Source: Acidobacteriota bacterium
Lineage (GTDB): Bacteria; Acidobacteriota; Terriglobia; Bryobacterales; Bryobacteraceae
Direction of reading: 5' to 3'
Assembly: GCA_017307505.1 (NCBI GenBank)
Contig: JAFKEE010000048.1
Location: 42,715 to 106,714, forward strand
DNA: 64,000 nucleotides
The notes beneath the pieces were generated by a model, which saw nothing but the letters and a program-made list of their open reading frames with translations, was not told the DNA's origin and searched no databases. This document shows positions 44,267 to 52,735 of the stretch, piece by piece. The position numbers were made by a program, and so were the translations under genes. How positions within the stretch are numbered: the stretch's first letter is position 1; each line of letters opens with the position of its first letter.

Positions 44267-44797
44267 TTAATAAAACAGGTATTTCTTCCACTGCTCGTCG
44301 CTCTTCGCCAAGAGGCGCATGAGGTGGCGACCGGTGTGCAGGTTGAACGGCCGCGGCTGGTGCAACAGGCGCATGCCGGCCTCCTCGGGGGTCCGGTTGC
44401 CCTTTTTGTTATTGCAGGAATGGCAGCAGGCAACCAGGTTTTCCCATGTAGTTTCGCCGCTGCGGGAGCGCGGAATGACGTGGTCGAGGGTCAGGTCGGC
44501 GCTATTGAACACTTTGTGACAGTACTGGCAGGTGTAGCGGTCGCGCATCATGATGTTCTTGCGCGAAAGCGCCCGTGTCTGGTGCGGGATTCGACGGTAC
44601 TCCAACAGGCGGATCACGCTGGGCATCGGTACAGCCGCTCGCTGGGCGTGAAACGTGCCCGGCGTGTGTTCTTCGGTCAAGGCAACGCCTTTTAGGACGA
44701 GCACGAGGGCACGGCGCGCGGCACAGATGTTAATGGGCTCGTAGCTGGCATTCAGCACGAGCACCGGCCTGTGCAGGCGGTCGGGTGTCGTGATCAT
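44267..44797 (-). CDS. HNH endonuclease domain protein
   Basis: This encodes 176 residues. The N-terminal part (RPVLVLNASYEPINICAARR) and the HNH core are typical of a widespread free-standing family: RDRYTCQYCHKVF and CHSCNNKKGNRTP hold zinc cysteines and LTLDHVIPRSRSGETTWENLVACC carries the catalytic HNH residues. Likely a metal-dependent nuclease acting on DNA; its cellular role is not known, and its place beside comF suggests DNA handling. The ATG directly follows the comF stop (TGA then ATG). Confidence 0.92.
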   Translation of the reverse strand: MITTPDRLHRPVLVLNASYEPINICAARRALVLVLKGVALTEEHTPGTFHAQRAAVPMPSVIRLLEYRRIPHQTRALSRKNIMMRDRYTCQYCHKVFNSADLTLDHVIPRSRSGETTWENLVACCHSCNNKKGNRTPEEAGMRLLHQPRPFNLHTGRHLMRLLAKSDEQWKKYLFY

Positions 44798-45641
44798 TCA
44801 GTCACTCCTCTCCATTCCATCAGCGATTCTTACCACTTGAAATCCGCTCAGCCGGTCGGTCCTGGCCAGCGTGAGAACGCTGACTCGCGCGGCGCCCGCC
44901 CGTTTGAGGGTGGTGGCGGCGGCGTTGGCCGTGGCACCGGTCGTGAAAACATCGTCAATCAATAGAAGGCGTTGGCCTTTGGGGCGGCTGTCCTGAGGTA
45001 CAAAAAAAGCGCCGGCAACGTTGGCCCGGCGCTGTTTTCCGCTTAGTCCCGCCTGCGCGCGCGCATTTCGTTTGCGGCGCAGACAGGCTGCCACAGGCAA
45101 CCCGGTTCTGCGTGCTACCTCCCCGGCCAGCAACTGGCTCTGATTGAATCCTCTGGAGAGAAGTTTGCGCCAGTGGATTGGCATTGGCACAATGGCGTCA
45201 AAGACCTGGTCTCTCGGTAATGCGCGAGTCACCAACCGGCCCAAAGGCCGGGCCAGCGCTCGCATTCGGTGGTATTTGAACAGGTGGATGAGATCGCGCA
45301 ACGCGCCGTCGTAATCGCCGTACGCGTAGGCGGCGTCATACCGCGTCAACCCGGCGGCGCAAAGGCCGCATACTCCATCACTGTTCAAGGGCCGGGCGTT
45401 GAGGAACGGGGTCCGGCATTGACAACAAAAGTGTTCCGGCAGGAGAACGGACGGCGCTTCGAGACACGAGGAACAGACGGGAATCCGGCTAAACCCGGTC
45501 AGTTCTGTGCCGCAGATTCGGCAATCGTCCGGGAAGAGGAGCGCAAGGAGTGGGGTCCCGGCTCTCTGAAGCCAGGCTGCGGAAAAGAGCGATGAGGGTT
45601 TCGCGAAGTGGAAACTCGGGAAGACCCACCTCCCTGTTCAT
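44798..45641 (-). pseudogene. comF: ComF family phosphoribosyltransferase-like protein with an N-terminal frameshift
   Basis: The intact 3' part encodes the ComF phosphoribosyltransferase domain, with RDLIHLFKYHRM, MPIHWRKLLSRGFNQSQLLA and RLLLIDDVFTTGAT. The zinc-finger part before it (LLFPDDCRICG, VCSSCLEAP, CCQCRTPF, CGLC) is in the same frame but that frame has no ATG, GTG or TTG before it. A good start exists at 45641 (ATG after GGAG), reading NREVGLPEFPLRETLIALF, but in another frame that stops at 45489. Dropping one base of the G4 run at 45552-45555 (+ strand) joins the two into a full-length ComF. Either a recent mutation or a sequence error. ComF proteins take part in DNA uptake or nucleotide salvage. 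Confidence 0.8.
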
Positions 45642-45709
45642 TATACTCCAGCAATCGGATGGCCGCGACCATGACATCCACAGGCCTGTGGTTCACTGGA
45701 AAGAGACGC

Positions 45710-47494
45710 ATGGCGCTGCTGCTCAATTGCCAATCCATTGCCCGCCAGTTCGGGGCCACCACTCTGTTCGAGAACGTGTCGCTGACCATCAGCGACGGCG
45801 AGCGCCATGGCATGATCGGCCCTAACGGCGCCGGCAAGTCCACACTCCTCAAGGTTTTGGCTGGACTGGACCACGCCGACCGGGGCGAGGTCGCGCTCCG
45901 CAAGGGTGTGCGGATGACGTATGTCCCACAGGATCCCGTCTTCGAACCGAAGAAGACCGTCCGCGAGATTCTCGAGGAAGCGGCTTTCGAACCCACTTTG
46001 GTGCCGGTCGCTTTGGGACAGGCCGGATTCACCGATCCGCAGGTGCGCGCGGGGGAACTTTCCGGCGGTTGGCGCAAGCGACTGGCAATTGCCGTGGCGC
46101 TGGTCGACCGCCCGGATCTGATGCTTCTGGACGAACCCACAAACCACCTCGACATCGAGGGGATTGCCTGGCTGGAGCGTATGCTGGCGGCTGCGCCGTT
46201 CGGCTGTGTCGTGGTGAGCCACGACCGCTATTTCCTGGAAAACGTCGCCACGAACATGATGGAGTTGAACCGTGTCTACCCCGACGGATTGTTCCGGGTG
46301 GCCGGCAACTACAGCGCGTTTCTTGAGAAGCGGGAACAGTACTTTGAGGCGCAGTCCAAGCATCGGGAGGCGCTGGAGATCCGCGTCAAACGCGAAGTGG
46401 AATGGCTGCGGCGAGGAGCCAAGGCCCGAACGCGGAAGTCAAAGGCCCGCATCGATACCGCCAATGAGATGATCGCGGCCCTGGACGATATCGAAACGAG
46501 AACCCGTACCGCCAAGGCGCAGATCGACTTCACGGCTACCGACCGTAAGACCAAGAAACTGATTGAAGTGACAGGTCTCGAGTACGGAATCGGCGGCCGC
46601 ACCCTGATGCGGAATCTCGATTTCGTGCTGGCGCCGGGCCGCAGCCTGGGGCTGGCCGGTCCCAATGGCAGCGGCAAAACCACGCTGCTTCGCCTGTTGC
46701 TTGACCAACTGAAGCCGACGGCAGGTGAGATTCGGCGGGCCGACAATCTGCGGATTGTCTACTTCGAGCAGAACCGGCAGCAGATCGATCCCGCAATCAC
46801 CTTGAAGCGAGCCCTGGCGCCGGAAGGCGACTCAGTCGTTTTCAACGGCCGTACAATCCACGTGAACGGGTGGGCGAAGCAGTTTCTTTTCAAGGAAGAA
46901 CAGTTGGTGCAGCCGGTGGGGAGCCTTTCGGGCGGCGAGCGGGCCCGGGTCCATATTGCCCGCCTGATGCTCGAGCAGGCGGACGTCTTATTGCTGGACG
47001 AGCCTACCAACGATCTGGACATTCCGACCCTCGAGGTCCTGGAAGACAGCTTGGCCGAGTTCCCGGGGGCGCTGGTGCTGGTGACCCACGACCGGTATTT
47101 GATGGACCGTGTGACCAACGCAGTGCTGGGATTGGACGGAGATGGCGGTGCACGCATCTACGCCGATCTCTCGCAATGGGAAACAGGGCTAAGAGAGGCC
47201 AGACAAGCGAAGGCGGCCCAGGCAAAACCGCAATCCGCTCCTGCCGAGAAACCGGCGGAAGCCGCGCCCAAAAAGCGCCTTTCCTATCTCGATCAACGGG
47301 AATGGGATGGGATGGAGGAGAAGATCCTGCTGGCGGAAGCAACCCTGGAGCAGGCACAGACCGAAGTGCACGACGCATCGATCGCGGGCGAAGCACGGAG
47401 GCTGGAAGCCGCCTACACGGCGATGCAGGCAGCGCAGGCGGAGGTCGACCGGCTATACGCCCGGTGGGCGGAGCTCGAGGCGAAGCTTTCCTGA
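45710..47494 (+). CDS. uup: ABC-F family ATPase, Uup type
   Basis: This 594-residue cytoplasmic protein has two ABC domains and no membrane segment. Domain 1: Walker A GPNGAGKST, signature LSGGWRKRLAIA, Walker B LMLLDEPTNHLD. A charged linker follows (RVKREVEWLRRGAKARTRKS). Domain 2: Walker A GPNGSGKTT, signature LSGGERARVHIA, Walker B LLLDEPTNDLD. The C-terminus is an Ala/Lys/Gln-rich stretch and a coiled coil (EWDGMEEKILLAEATLEQA), which marks Uup. Uup affects transposon excision and ribosome function. The ATG at 45710 has GGAAAGAG before it; it diverges from comF. Confidence 0.93.
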   Translation: MALLLNCQSIARQFGATTLFENVSLTISDGERHGMIGPNGAGKSTLLKVLAGLDHADRGEVALRKGVRMTYVPQDPVFEPKKTVREILEEAAFEPTLVPVALGQAGFTDPQVRAGELSGGWRKRLAIAVALVDRPDLMLLDEPTNHLDIEGIAWLERMLAAAPFGCVVVSHDRYFLENVATNMMELNRVYPDGLFRVAGNYSAFLEKREQYFEAQSKHREALEIRVKREVEWLRRGAKARTRKSKARIDTANEMIAALDDIETRTRTAKAQIDFTATDRKTKKLIEVTGLEYGIGGRTLMRNLDFVLAPGRSLGLAGPNGSGKTTLLRLLLDQLKPTAGEIRRADNLRIVYFEQNRQQIDPAITLKRALAPEGDSVVFNGRTIHVNGWAKQFLFKEEQLVQPVGSLSGGERARVHIARLMLEQADVLLLDEPTNDLDIPTLEVLEDSLAEFPGALVLVTHDRYLMDRVTNAVLGLDGDGGARIYADLSQWETGLREARQAKAAQAKPQSAPAEKPAEAAPKKRLSYLDQREWDGMEEKILLAEATLEQAQTEVHDASIAGEARRLEAAYTAMQAAQAEVDRLYARWAELEAKLS

Positions 47495-47505
47495 ATTGTC
47501 TGGAA

Positions 47506-48147
47506 TCACCCGAACTGCGCCTTGAACCGTTCGAATTCGTCGCGCAGGGAGCTCAGTTCGGCCTCCAGGCGCTCCACACGCTCCTGGAGCGGGGAACCGT
47601 GCATCTGCACGGGAGCGTAGTCCAGGGTTTGCGACGGGGGTAGAACCGGTTCGCCCGAGAGGAGGTGGGCCCACCGCGCCTCTTTCATGCCCGGGATACG
47701 GTCAAGTTGGCGGACCACCGGCTCCGGGTCGCGCGCGGCCAGTTTCTCAAGCGTATGACTGAGGGCATCCAGGTCCTCAAAGGAATGCATGCGATCGGTC
47801 CGCTGACGCAGCTCACCCGGTGTCTGCGGGCCGCGAAGAAGCAGGACGGTGAGCACCGCGAGTTCCCCCCGCGTGAAGTTGAAGCGTTCGTTCAGCCTGT
47901 GCCGGAATTTCTCAACGCGGCTTCCAGCCTCTGAGACAAAGGCCGCCAGGCCGCGGTCCCGAAGGGAGCAAAGTCCTTCCCGGACAGTCACTTCGTCATA
48001 GCTGACAACCGGTTCACGGTTCGATTTCTGGTTACAGGCGTTGGTCAAGGCATTGAGCGACAGCGGATAGTATTCCGGTGTGGCCATGTCTTTTTCAGCA
48101 AGGCACCCGAGTACACGGGCTTCGACTAGGTCCAAATCGAAAGACAC
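47506..48147 (-). CDS. YceH family protein (UPF0502/DUF480)
   Basis: This 213-residue protein has two winged-helix domains. VEARVLGCLAEKDMATPEYYPLSLNALTNACNQKSNREPV at the N-terminus and RGELAVLTVLLLRGPQTPGELRQRT in the middle are the family signatures. The C-terminus is a short coiled coil (QERVERLEAELSSLRDEFERF). The start is GTG. The E. coli homologue yceH has no firm function. It is convergent with uup with an 11-bp gap and divergent from the next gene. Confidence 0.9.
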   Translation of the reverse strand: MSFDLDLVEARVLGCLAEKDMATPEYYPLSLNALTNACNQKSNREPVVSYDEVTVREGLCSLRDRGLAAFVSEAGSRVEKFRHRLNERFNFTRGELAVLTVLLLRGPQTPGELRQRTDRMHSFEDLDALSHTLEKLAARDPEPVVRQLDRIPGMKEARWAHLLSGEPVLPPSQTLDYAPVQMHGSPLQERVERLEAELSSLRDEFERFKAQFG

Positions 48148-48201
48148 CTAAAAGCATGCCATACCACACCGCGAGCGTGTTGTAATGAAAGGTCAACTGA
48201 A

Positions 48202-48852
48202 ATGAAACAGCGGCTGTTAGCCGGCGTTATGCTGGCAGCGCTGGCGCAGTCCTCTTCATACGCGGACGATGTCGAGTCGCTACACATTCTCAACCTGAAC
48301 TTCGAGTGGCGGCCCGGCCTGACACTGCAGTTGCACACGCGGCTGCGGACCTTTGAGAATCTCGGGGCCTACAACCAGTTCCGGGGCGGGCCGGTGCTGC
48401 TCTGGCAGGCCAACCCTCGACTGCTCGTCATCAGCGGCTACTACTTCACAGACCAGAACCGGCGGGTGGTCCATACAAACTTTGACAGCCACCGGGTATT
48501 CGGCGGGCTTCAATACCGCGTGCTGCGCGGCGAAACATGGTCCGTCGATGCGCGCGGCGTCCTGGAGAGCTTCCACTCGGACCAGTTCCAGGACTACCGC
48601 CGGGTGCGCACACGCACGCTCCTGACGAAGAAGGTCCGTTTCGGCGAGCCATACGCGAGCGGAGAGGCGCTGCATGAGCGCGGCACCTGGTATGGGCGCT
48701 ATGCAGCAGGCGTGCTCTGGAAAGTGCATCCCAGGCTGAAGATCGGGACGGGCTACGAGTTCCGGCAGGCAATGACCGGCCCTTCCTCCCACGTCATTGG
48801 AACGCAGTTTGAATGGCAAGCGCACCAGCCAAGAACCCCGCACCAGAACTAG
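48202..48852 (+). CDS. Outer-membrane beta-barrel-like protein (DUF2490 type)
   Basis: This 216-residue protein has a signal peptide (RLLAGVMLAALAQSSSYA) and a series of amphipathic strands (TLQLHTRLRTFENLG, RLLVISGYYFTDQNRR, WSVDARGVLESFHSDQF, KVHPRLKIGTGYEFRQAM) that alternate in the way of outer-membrane porin barrels. The RVRTRTLLTKKV strand and overall size match DUF2490-type proteins. No ligand or partner is suggested. It shares its CTAG stop with the convergent endonuclease gene. Confidence 0.75.
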   Translation: MKQRLLAGVMLAALAQSSSYADDVESLHILNLNFEWRPGLTLQLHTRLRTFENLGAYNQFRGGPVLLWQANPRLLVISGYYFTDQNRRVVHTNFDSHRVFGGLQYRVLRGETWSVDARGVLESFHSDQFQDYRRVRTRTLLTKKVRFGEPYASGEALHERGTWYGRYAAGVLWKVHPRLKIGTGYEFRQAMTGPSSHVIGTQFEWQAHQPRTPHQN

Positions 48853-49670
48853 GGCAACTCGAATACCGCCAGGACGGGGAAGTGGTCAGAAGGATACAGC
48901 GTTCCGTTGTGGTTTCTGAGGATCTCCGCCGAAGCCACCTTCCAGGGCGCGCGATATAGAATCCAATCGATCCGGGCGGGGCCCGGTTTCCCCCGAAAGC
49001 CGTGAAAGGTGCCTTCCTCGCCGGCAGAATGCAATGTCTTCCAGGCGTCTTTCATCAACGGGCTGAGAATCGCACAGGCTCCGCCCGAGGCGGGCGCGTT
49101 GAAGTCGCCGGTGAGGACGATGGGCAGGTCCTCGTCGTAGAGTCCGATGCGAGCAGCCAGCAGGCGGGCGCACTTCACCCGTGCTGCCTCGTCGATGTCC
49201 CGGTGAGGGAAGTGGGTATTGAGGAACAGGAACTTCGCGCCTCCGCTACGCATCTCAAACAGGGCCCAGGTGACCATGCGCGGCAGGCTCATCTGCCAGG
49301 AACTGCTGCCGGCGCGTTCCGGGGTAGTGGACAGCCAGAAATCGCCCGAGTCGGCCACACGCAGGCGGTCCTTGCGGTAGAAGACGCCCATATGTTCGTC
49401 CTCGTGGTTGCCGCGGCGGCTGACGCCGAACCAGGCATAGTCCGGCAGCTTCTCCACGATGTACTGGCCCTGTTCGTAAAACAGCTCCTGAGTACCCATG
49501 ACGTCGGGGGCGTTGGCTTTTACGGTTTCCACGAAGAGGTCTCGACGGGCTGACCAGACGTTGTCGCCGTCGCCGGGATTCGGATAGCGAACGTTGAAGG
49601 TCATGACGCGGAGCGTTTCCGCAGGCAGGAGGGAGGAGAGGAAGACGGCCAGTAGAAGGACTTTCGACAT
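48849..49670 (-). CDS. Exported endonuclease/exonuclease/phosphatase-fold hydrolase
   Basis: This encodes 273 residues with a signal peptide (SKVLLLAVFLSSLLPAE). The EEP fold is shown by RVMTFNVRYPNPGD (metal Asn), DVMGTQELFYEQ (metal Glu), LNTHFPHRDIDE (His), LTGDFNAPASGG (catalytic Asp-Asn) and the end YPSDHFPVLAVFEL (Asp-His). Exported members cleave phosphodiesters in lipids, nucleic acids or sugar phosphates. It diverges from an AGE epimerase gene across only 25 bp. Confidence 0.92.
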   Translation of the reverse strand: MSKVLLLAVFLSSLLPAETLRVMTFNVRYPNPGDGDNVWSARRDLFVETVKANAPDVMGTQELFYEQGQYIVEKLPDYAWFGVSRRGNHEDEHMGVFYRKDRLRVADSGDFWLSTTPERAGSSSWQMSLPRMVTWALFEMRSGGAKFLFLNTHFPHRDIDEAARVKCARLLAARIGLYDEDLPIVLTGDFNAPASGGACAILSPLMKDAWKTLHSAGEEGTFHGFRGKPGPARIDWILYRAPWKVASAEILRNHNGTLYPSDHFPVLAVFELP

Positions 49671-49695
49671 GCCCTTACGTTATACAATCGCACGC
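49671..49695. promoter_or_regulatory. 25-bp divergent promoter with shared palindromic -10
   Basis: The gap holds GTTATACAAT (49679-49688). Read rightward it gives TACAAT (49683-49688), 7 nt before the ATG at 49696. Read leftward it gives TATAAC (49684-49679), 8 nt before the ATG at 49670. Each -35 would fall inside the other gene's coding region, and neither mRNA could have more than a couple of leader bases. Confidence 0.55.
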
Positions 49696-50982
49696 ATGAA
49701 TGTAGTGGGCAGTCTGCTTCTGATGTGTACGGTCCTGAGCTCGTTAAGCGCTCAAAGCCTGAGTCCGGCTGCGATCTCCGCATCGATGGAGAAGGCTCTG
49801 CGCGAAAACATCCTGGGCTTCTGGTATCCGCAGTCGCTGGACCGGAAGTACGGCGGCTACACCATCAACCACGGTCCGGACGGCAAGTCGAAGGGTGATG
49901 CGCCGAAGATGATCGTGACGCAATCGCGCATGGTCTGGTTATTCTCGCGCGCCGCCCGGGAGGGGTATGGCGACCGGAAGCAGATGCTGGAGGCGGCGGA
50001 GCACGGCTACCAATTCCTCACCACAAAAATGTGGGATGCGAAGCATGGCGGCTTCTATTGGGAAGTTGACGTAACGGGTGAGAAAAAGACGAGACCGAAG
50101 AAGCATATGTACGGCGAGTCGTTCGCTCTCTACGCCATCAGCGAATACGCGCGGGCGTCCGGGCGCAAGGACGTTCTCGCCTTTGCAACGAAGGTTTTCG
50201 AACTATTCGAGAAGAAGGCGCACGACGCCAGGTACGGCGGTTACAGGGAGACATTCGAAGAAGACTGGACTCCATCGCCCGCAGGTGAACAGGGCTACAT
50301 GTCCGTAGACAGCAGCGTGAAACTGATGAATACACACCTGCACCTGATGGAGGCGATGACGGCGTTCTACCAGGCGTCTCAGTTGCCCCTGGCGCGCGAG
50401 CGACTGCTGGAATTGATGACCATCGAGAGCAATGCCGTGGTGCGCAAGGATGTGGGCTCCTGCAGCGACCAGTACAAACTGGACTGGACGCCGATCCGTG
50501 AAGGCGGCGGTGCTCGCTCCAGCTACGGGCACGACCTGGAGAACATCTGGCTGCTGGTGGATGCGGCCAAGGCCGCCCGGGTCCCGGCCGCTCCGCTGAT
50601 GGACCTCTTCCGCAGCAATTTTGCCTATTCAGTGAAGTACGGCTGGGATGAAAAGGACGGCGGATTCTGGGACTGGGGCCCCTTCCTGCAGCCCGCTACG
50701 GCACGCCGCAAGACATGGTGGGTGGAGGCGGAGGCGTTAGTCAGCGCGCTGACTATGTTCAAACTGACCAACGACCCTCAGTATTGGGGTATCTTCGAAA
50801 AGACATGGGCTTTCACCAACCGCCACCAGATCGACTGGATGCATGGAGAATGGTGGCCTTCGGTGAGTGAACGGCTTGAGTCCTCGGGCGACAAGGCCAA
50901 TGCCTGGAAAGCCGGCTATCACAATGGCCGGGCACTGATGGAATGCATCCAACTACTCAAAGGACTTCAGGAACAAAAATGA
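49696..50982 (+). CDS. AGE family epimerase/isomerase, exported
   Basis: This 428-residue (alpha/alpha)6-barrel protein of the N-acylglucosamine 2-epimerase/cellobiose 2-epimerase group has a signal peptide ([19 protein letters not shown]). Typical segments are [89 protein letters not shown] and the late [12 protein letters not shown], with the His residues used for proton transfer. Export is unusual for epimerases, so it may act on an oligosaccharide in the periplasm. The stop overlaps the start of the DUF1080 gene (ATGA). Confidence 0.88.
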   Translation: MNVVGSLLLMCTVLSSLSAQSLSPAAISASMEKALRENILGFWYPQSLDRKYGGYTINHGPDGKSKGDAPKMIVTQSRMVWLFSRAAREGYGDRKQMLEAAEHGYQFLTTKMWDAKHGGFYWEVDVTGEKKTRPKKHMYGESFALYAISEYARASGRKDVLAFATKVFELFEKKAHDARYGGYRETFEEDWTPSPAGEQGYMSVDSSVKLMNTHLHLMEAMTAFYQASQLPLARERLLELMTIESNAVVRKDVGSCSDQYKLDWTPIREGGGARSSYGHDLENIWLLVDAAKAARVPAAPLMDLFRSNFAYSVKYGWDEKDGGFWDWGPFLQPATARRKTWWVEAEALVSALTMFKLTNDPQYWGIFEKTWAFTNRHQIDWMHGEWWPSVSERLESSGDKANAWKAGYHNGRALMECIQLLKGLQEQK

Positions 50983-51629
50983 CCACCAGACGCGCACTTC
51001 TCGCTGCCCTTGCGGCGGCGCCTGTCGCGCTCGCACAGGAAGAAACCGGCTTTACGCCGCTGTTTAACGGTAAGAATCTGGATGGCTGGACTCTCGTGCA
51101 TGGCCGCGGTCCGGGCTATGTGGTGACGGACGGAATCATCGAATGCCCGAAGGAGGGCGGCGGAAATCTCTTCACCGAGAAAGAGTACTCCGACTTCATC
51201 CTGAGGCTGGAATGGCGTGTGTGGGAGGGCAGCAACAACGGCGTAGGAATCCGTGCGCCGCTCGAGGGTGACGCCGCCTACGTGGGCATGGAGATTCAGA
51301 TCCTCGACGAGGAATCCGCCATCTACCATGGCAAGGAACCGATCAAGCCCGAGCAGTATACTGGCTCGGTCTATGGTGTCTTCGCCGCCAAGCACGGGTT
51401 TGTGAAGCGTAACGGCGTGTGGAACTCGGAAGAGATCATGGCCAAGGGCACCAAGATCAAAGTCACGCTCAACGGCACAGTGATCACCGATGTGGACCTG
51501 GCGACGGTGAAGGATCCGGAAGTATTGAAGAAGCACCCCGGCCTGCTGCGGAAGAGCGGGCATATCGGCTTCCTGGGCCACGGCACCAAAGTGGAATTCC
51601 GCAATATCCGGATCAAGACGCTGGCGTAA
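50979..51629 (+). CDS. DUF1080 (3-keto-disaccharide hydrolase-type) lectin-fold protein, exported
   Basis: This 216-residue protein has a twin-arginine-like signal ([19 protein letters not shown]) and a jelly-roll domain with [18 protein letters not shown] at its start, [32 protein letters not shown] and [18 protein letters not shown] at its end, the DUF1080 signature. Family members bind or hydrolyse 3-keto-glycosides made by oxidoreductases. Its gene is coupled to the exported AGE epimerase, suggesting both work on one periplasmic disaccharide. Confidence 0.9.
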   Translation: MTTRRALLAALAAAPVALAQEETGFTPLFNGKNLDGWTLVHGRGPGYVVTDGIIECPKEGGGNLFTEKEYSDFILRLEWRVWEGSNNGVGIRAPLEGDAAYVGMEIQILDEESAIYHGKEPIKPEQYTGSVYGVFAAKHGFVKRNGVWNSEEIMAKGTKIKVTLNGTVITDVDLATVKDPEVLKKHPGLLRKSGHIGFLGHGTKVEFRNIRIKTLA

Positions 51630-51751
51630 GCTCTGAGGGCCATTTCGAAACCTCCAGAACAACGCTGTGCGGAGCGCCGTCGGCCCGCTGCCGGTGCTCC
51701 GCTAGCCCTTGCGGGGGATTCACAAGAGGCCGAAACCGTGATAGGACAAGG

Positions 51752-52654
51752 ATGGCTATGTCGCGTCGAACTGAGGTAGAAAGCGGCGCAGGGAAACCGA
51801 GAGTGCTCCCCCGGGCACCGCTGGAGCTGACCAACCAGAAGCTGGTACGGCTGGGCGAGGGCATTGGGAAAGTCGTGTATGCGTCCCCGCGATGGGTCGT
51901 GAAGCGGGAACGTACTCCTTCCGAGATCCTGGCGCTGATCGTCGTCTGGAAGCTTTTGAGAAACCTGGAGCGCCACACCCCGGGCAATTTCGCCCGCAGA
52001 ATGCTGGAGCACCCGTCGCGACAGATCCGGCTGCTGCGCCTGATCGTGCATGCCATAGTCCTTGTGGTGCCTAGCGGAATCTGGTTTACATCCCATGCGG
52101 GTGAGATGTGGCGCATCTACCGGAAGCGCGACAGACGCGGAGAGGGACTGGCCCGGCAGCGCCTGGCCGGAACTGCGCTGATGCCGGAGGTTGTGACCTT
52201 TCCGCCGGCCAAGGTCCGAGTGGGCGGCTGGCCCGGCTGGCTGACAGTTTCCGAAGCCACCGAGCGGGTGGAATCCACGCTTTACCAACGCCTGAACGAA
52301 CTGGCGGCAGCCGGTAAGTATGAAGAGATGGAGCGATGGCTGACCCGGCTGCTGGAAACACGCCGCCAAGGCTGGCAACACGGCGTTTTCTCCATTGACT
52401 CGCACCTGAAGAATTACGGCGTGACCGGCGACCGCATCGTACTGCTGGATACCGGCGGTCTCACCAATCACTGGAACGAGATCGAAAGCAGGCTCAGCTA
52501 CGAGGACGAGGTCGAACAACCGCACCTGCAACTGGGCCTGGGCCATGTCCTGCACGACCGGCCGGATGTGGCGGGGCGTCTGAATCTGCGATGGAAATCC
52601 GTCGTGAACCGGGACGAAGTCTTGCGCAACTGGCCAACGGACATCCCCGCCTGA
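51752..52654 (+). CDS. Kinase-fold protein (InaA/Kdo-kinase-like), unclassified
   Basis: This 300-residue protein appears to keep the protein-kinase-like core. LGEGIGKVVYASPRWVVKRE is a glycine loop followed by beta3 lysine (Lys51), SEILALIVVWKLL offers a helix-C glutamate (Glu58), IDSHLKN gives Asp216-x-His218-x2-Asn221 of the catalytic loop and LLDTGGL gives Asp233-x-Gly235 of the metal loop. A hydrophobic stretch (about residues 95-115, LLRLIVHAIVLVVPSGIWF) lies between the lobes and may dip into the membrane. The match is to lipopolysaccharide-core and aminoglycoside kinases by motif only. The ATG has AGGACAAGG upstream. It precedes an ABC exporter. Confidence 0.65.
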   Translation: MAMSRRTEVESGAGKPRVLPRAPLELTNQKLVRLGEGIGKVVYASPRWVVKRERTPSEILALIVVWKLLRNLERHTPGNFARRMLEHPSRQIRLLRLIVHAIVLVVPSGIWFTSHAGEMWRIYRKRDRRGEGLARQRLAGTALMPEVVTFPPAKVRVGGWPGWLTVSEATERVESTLYQRLNELAAAGKYEEMERWLTRLLETRRQGWQHGVFSIDSHLKNYGVTGDRIVLLDTGGLTNHWNEIESRLSYEDEVEQPHLQLGLGHVLHDRPDVAGRLNLRWKSVVNRDEVLRNWPTDIPA

Positions 52655-52735
52655 GGACGAGCCCCCCAAGATCGCAGCCTCCTTGCGAGCCATCAGAGCC
52701 GGGAACAATGGAAGTGAACCGGCGTCTATACCAGC

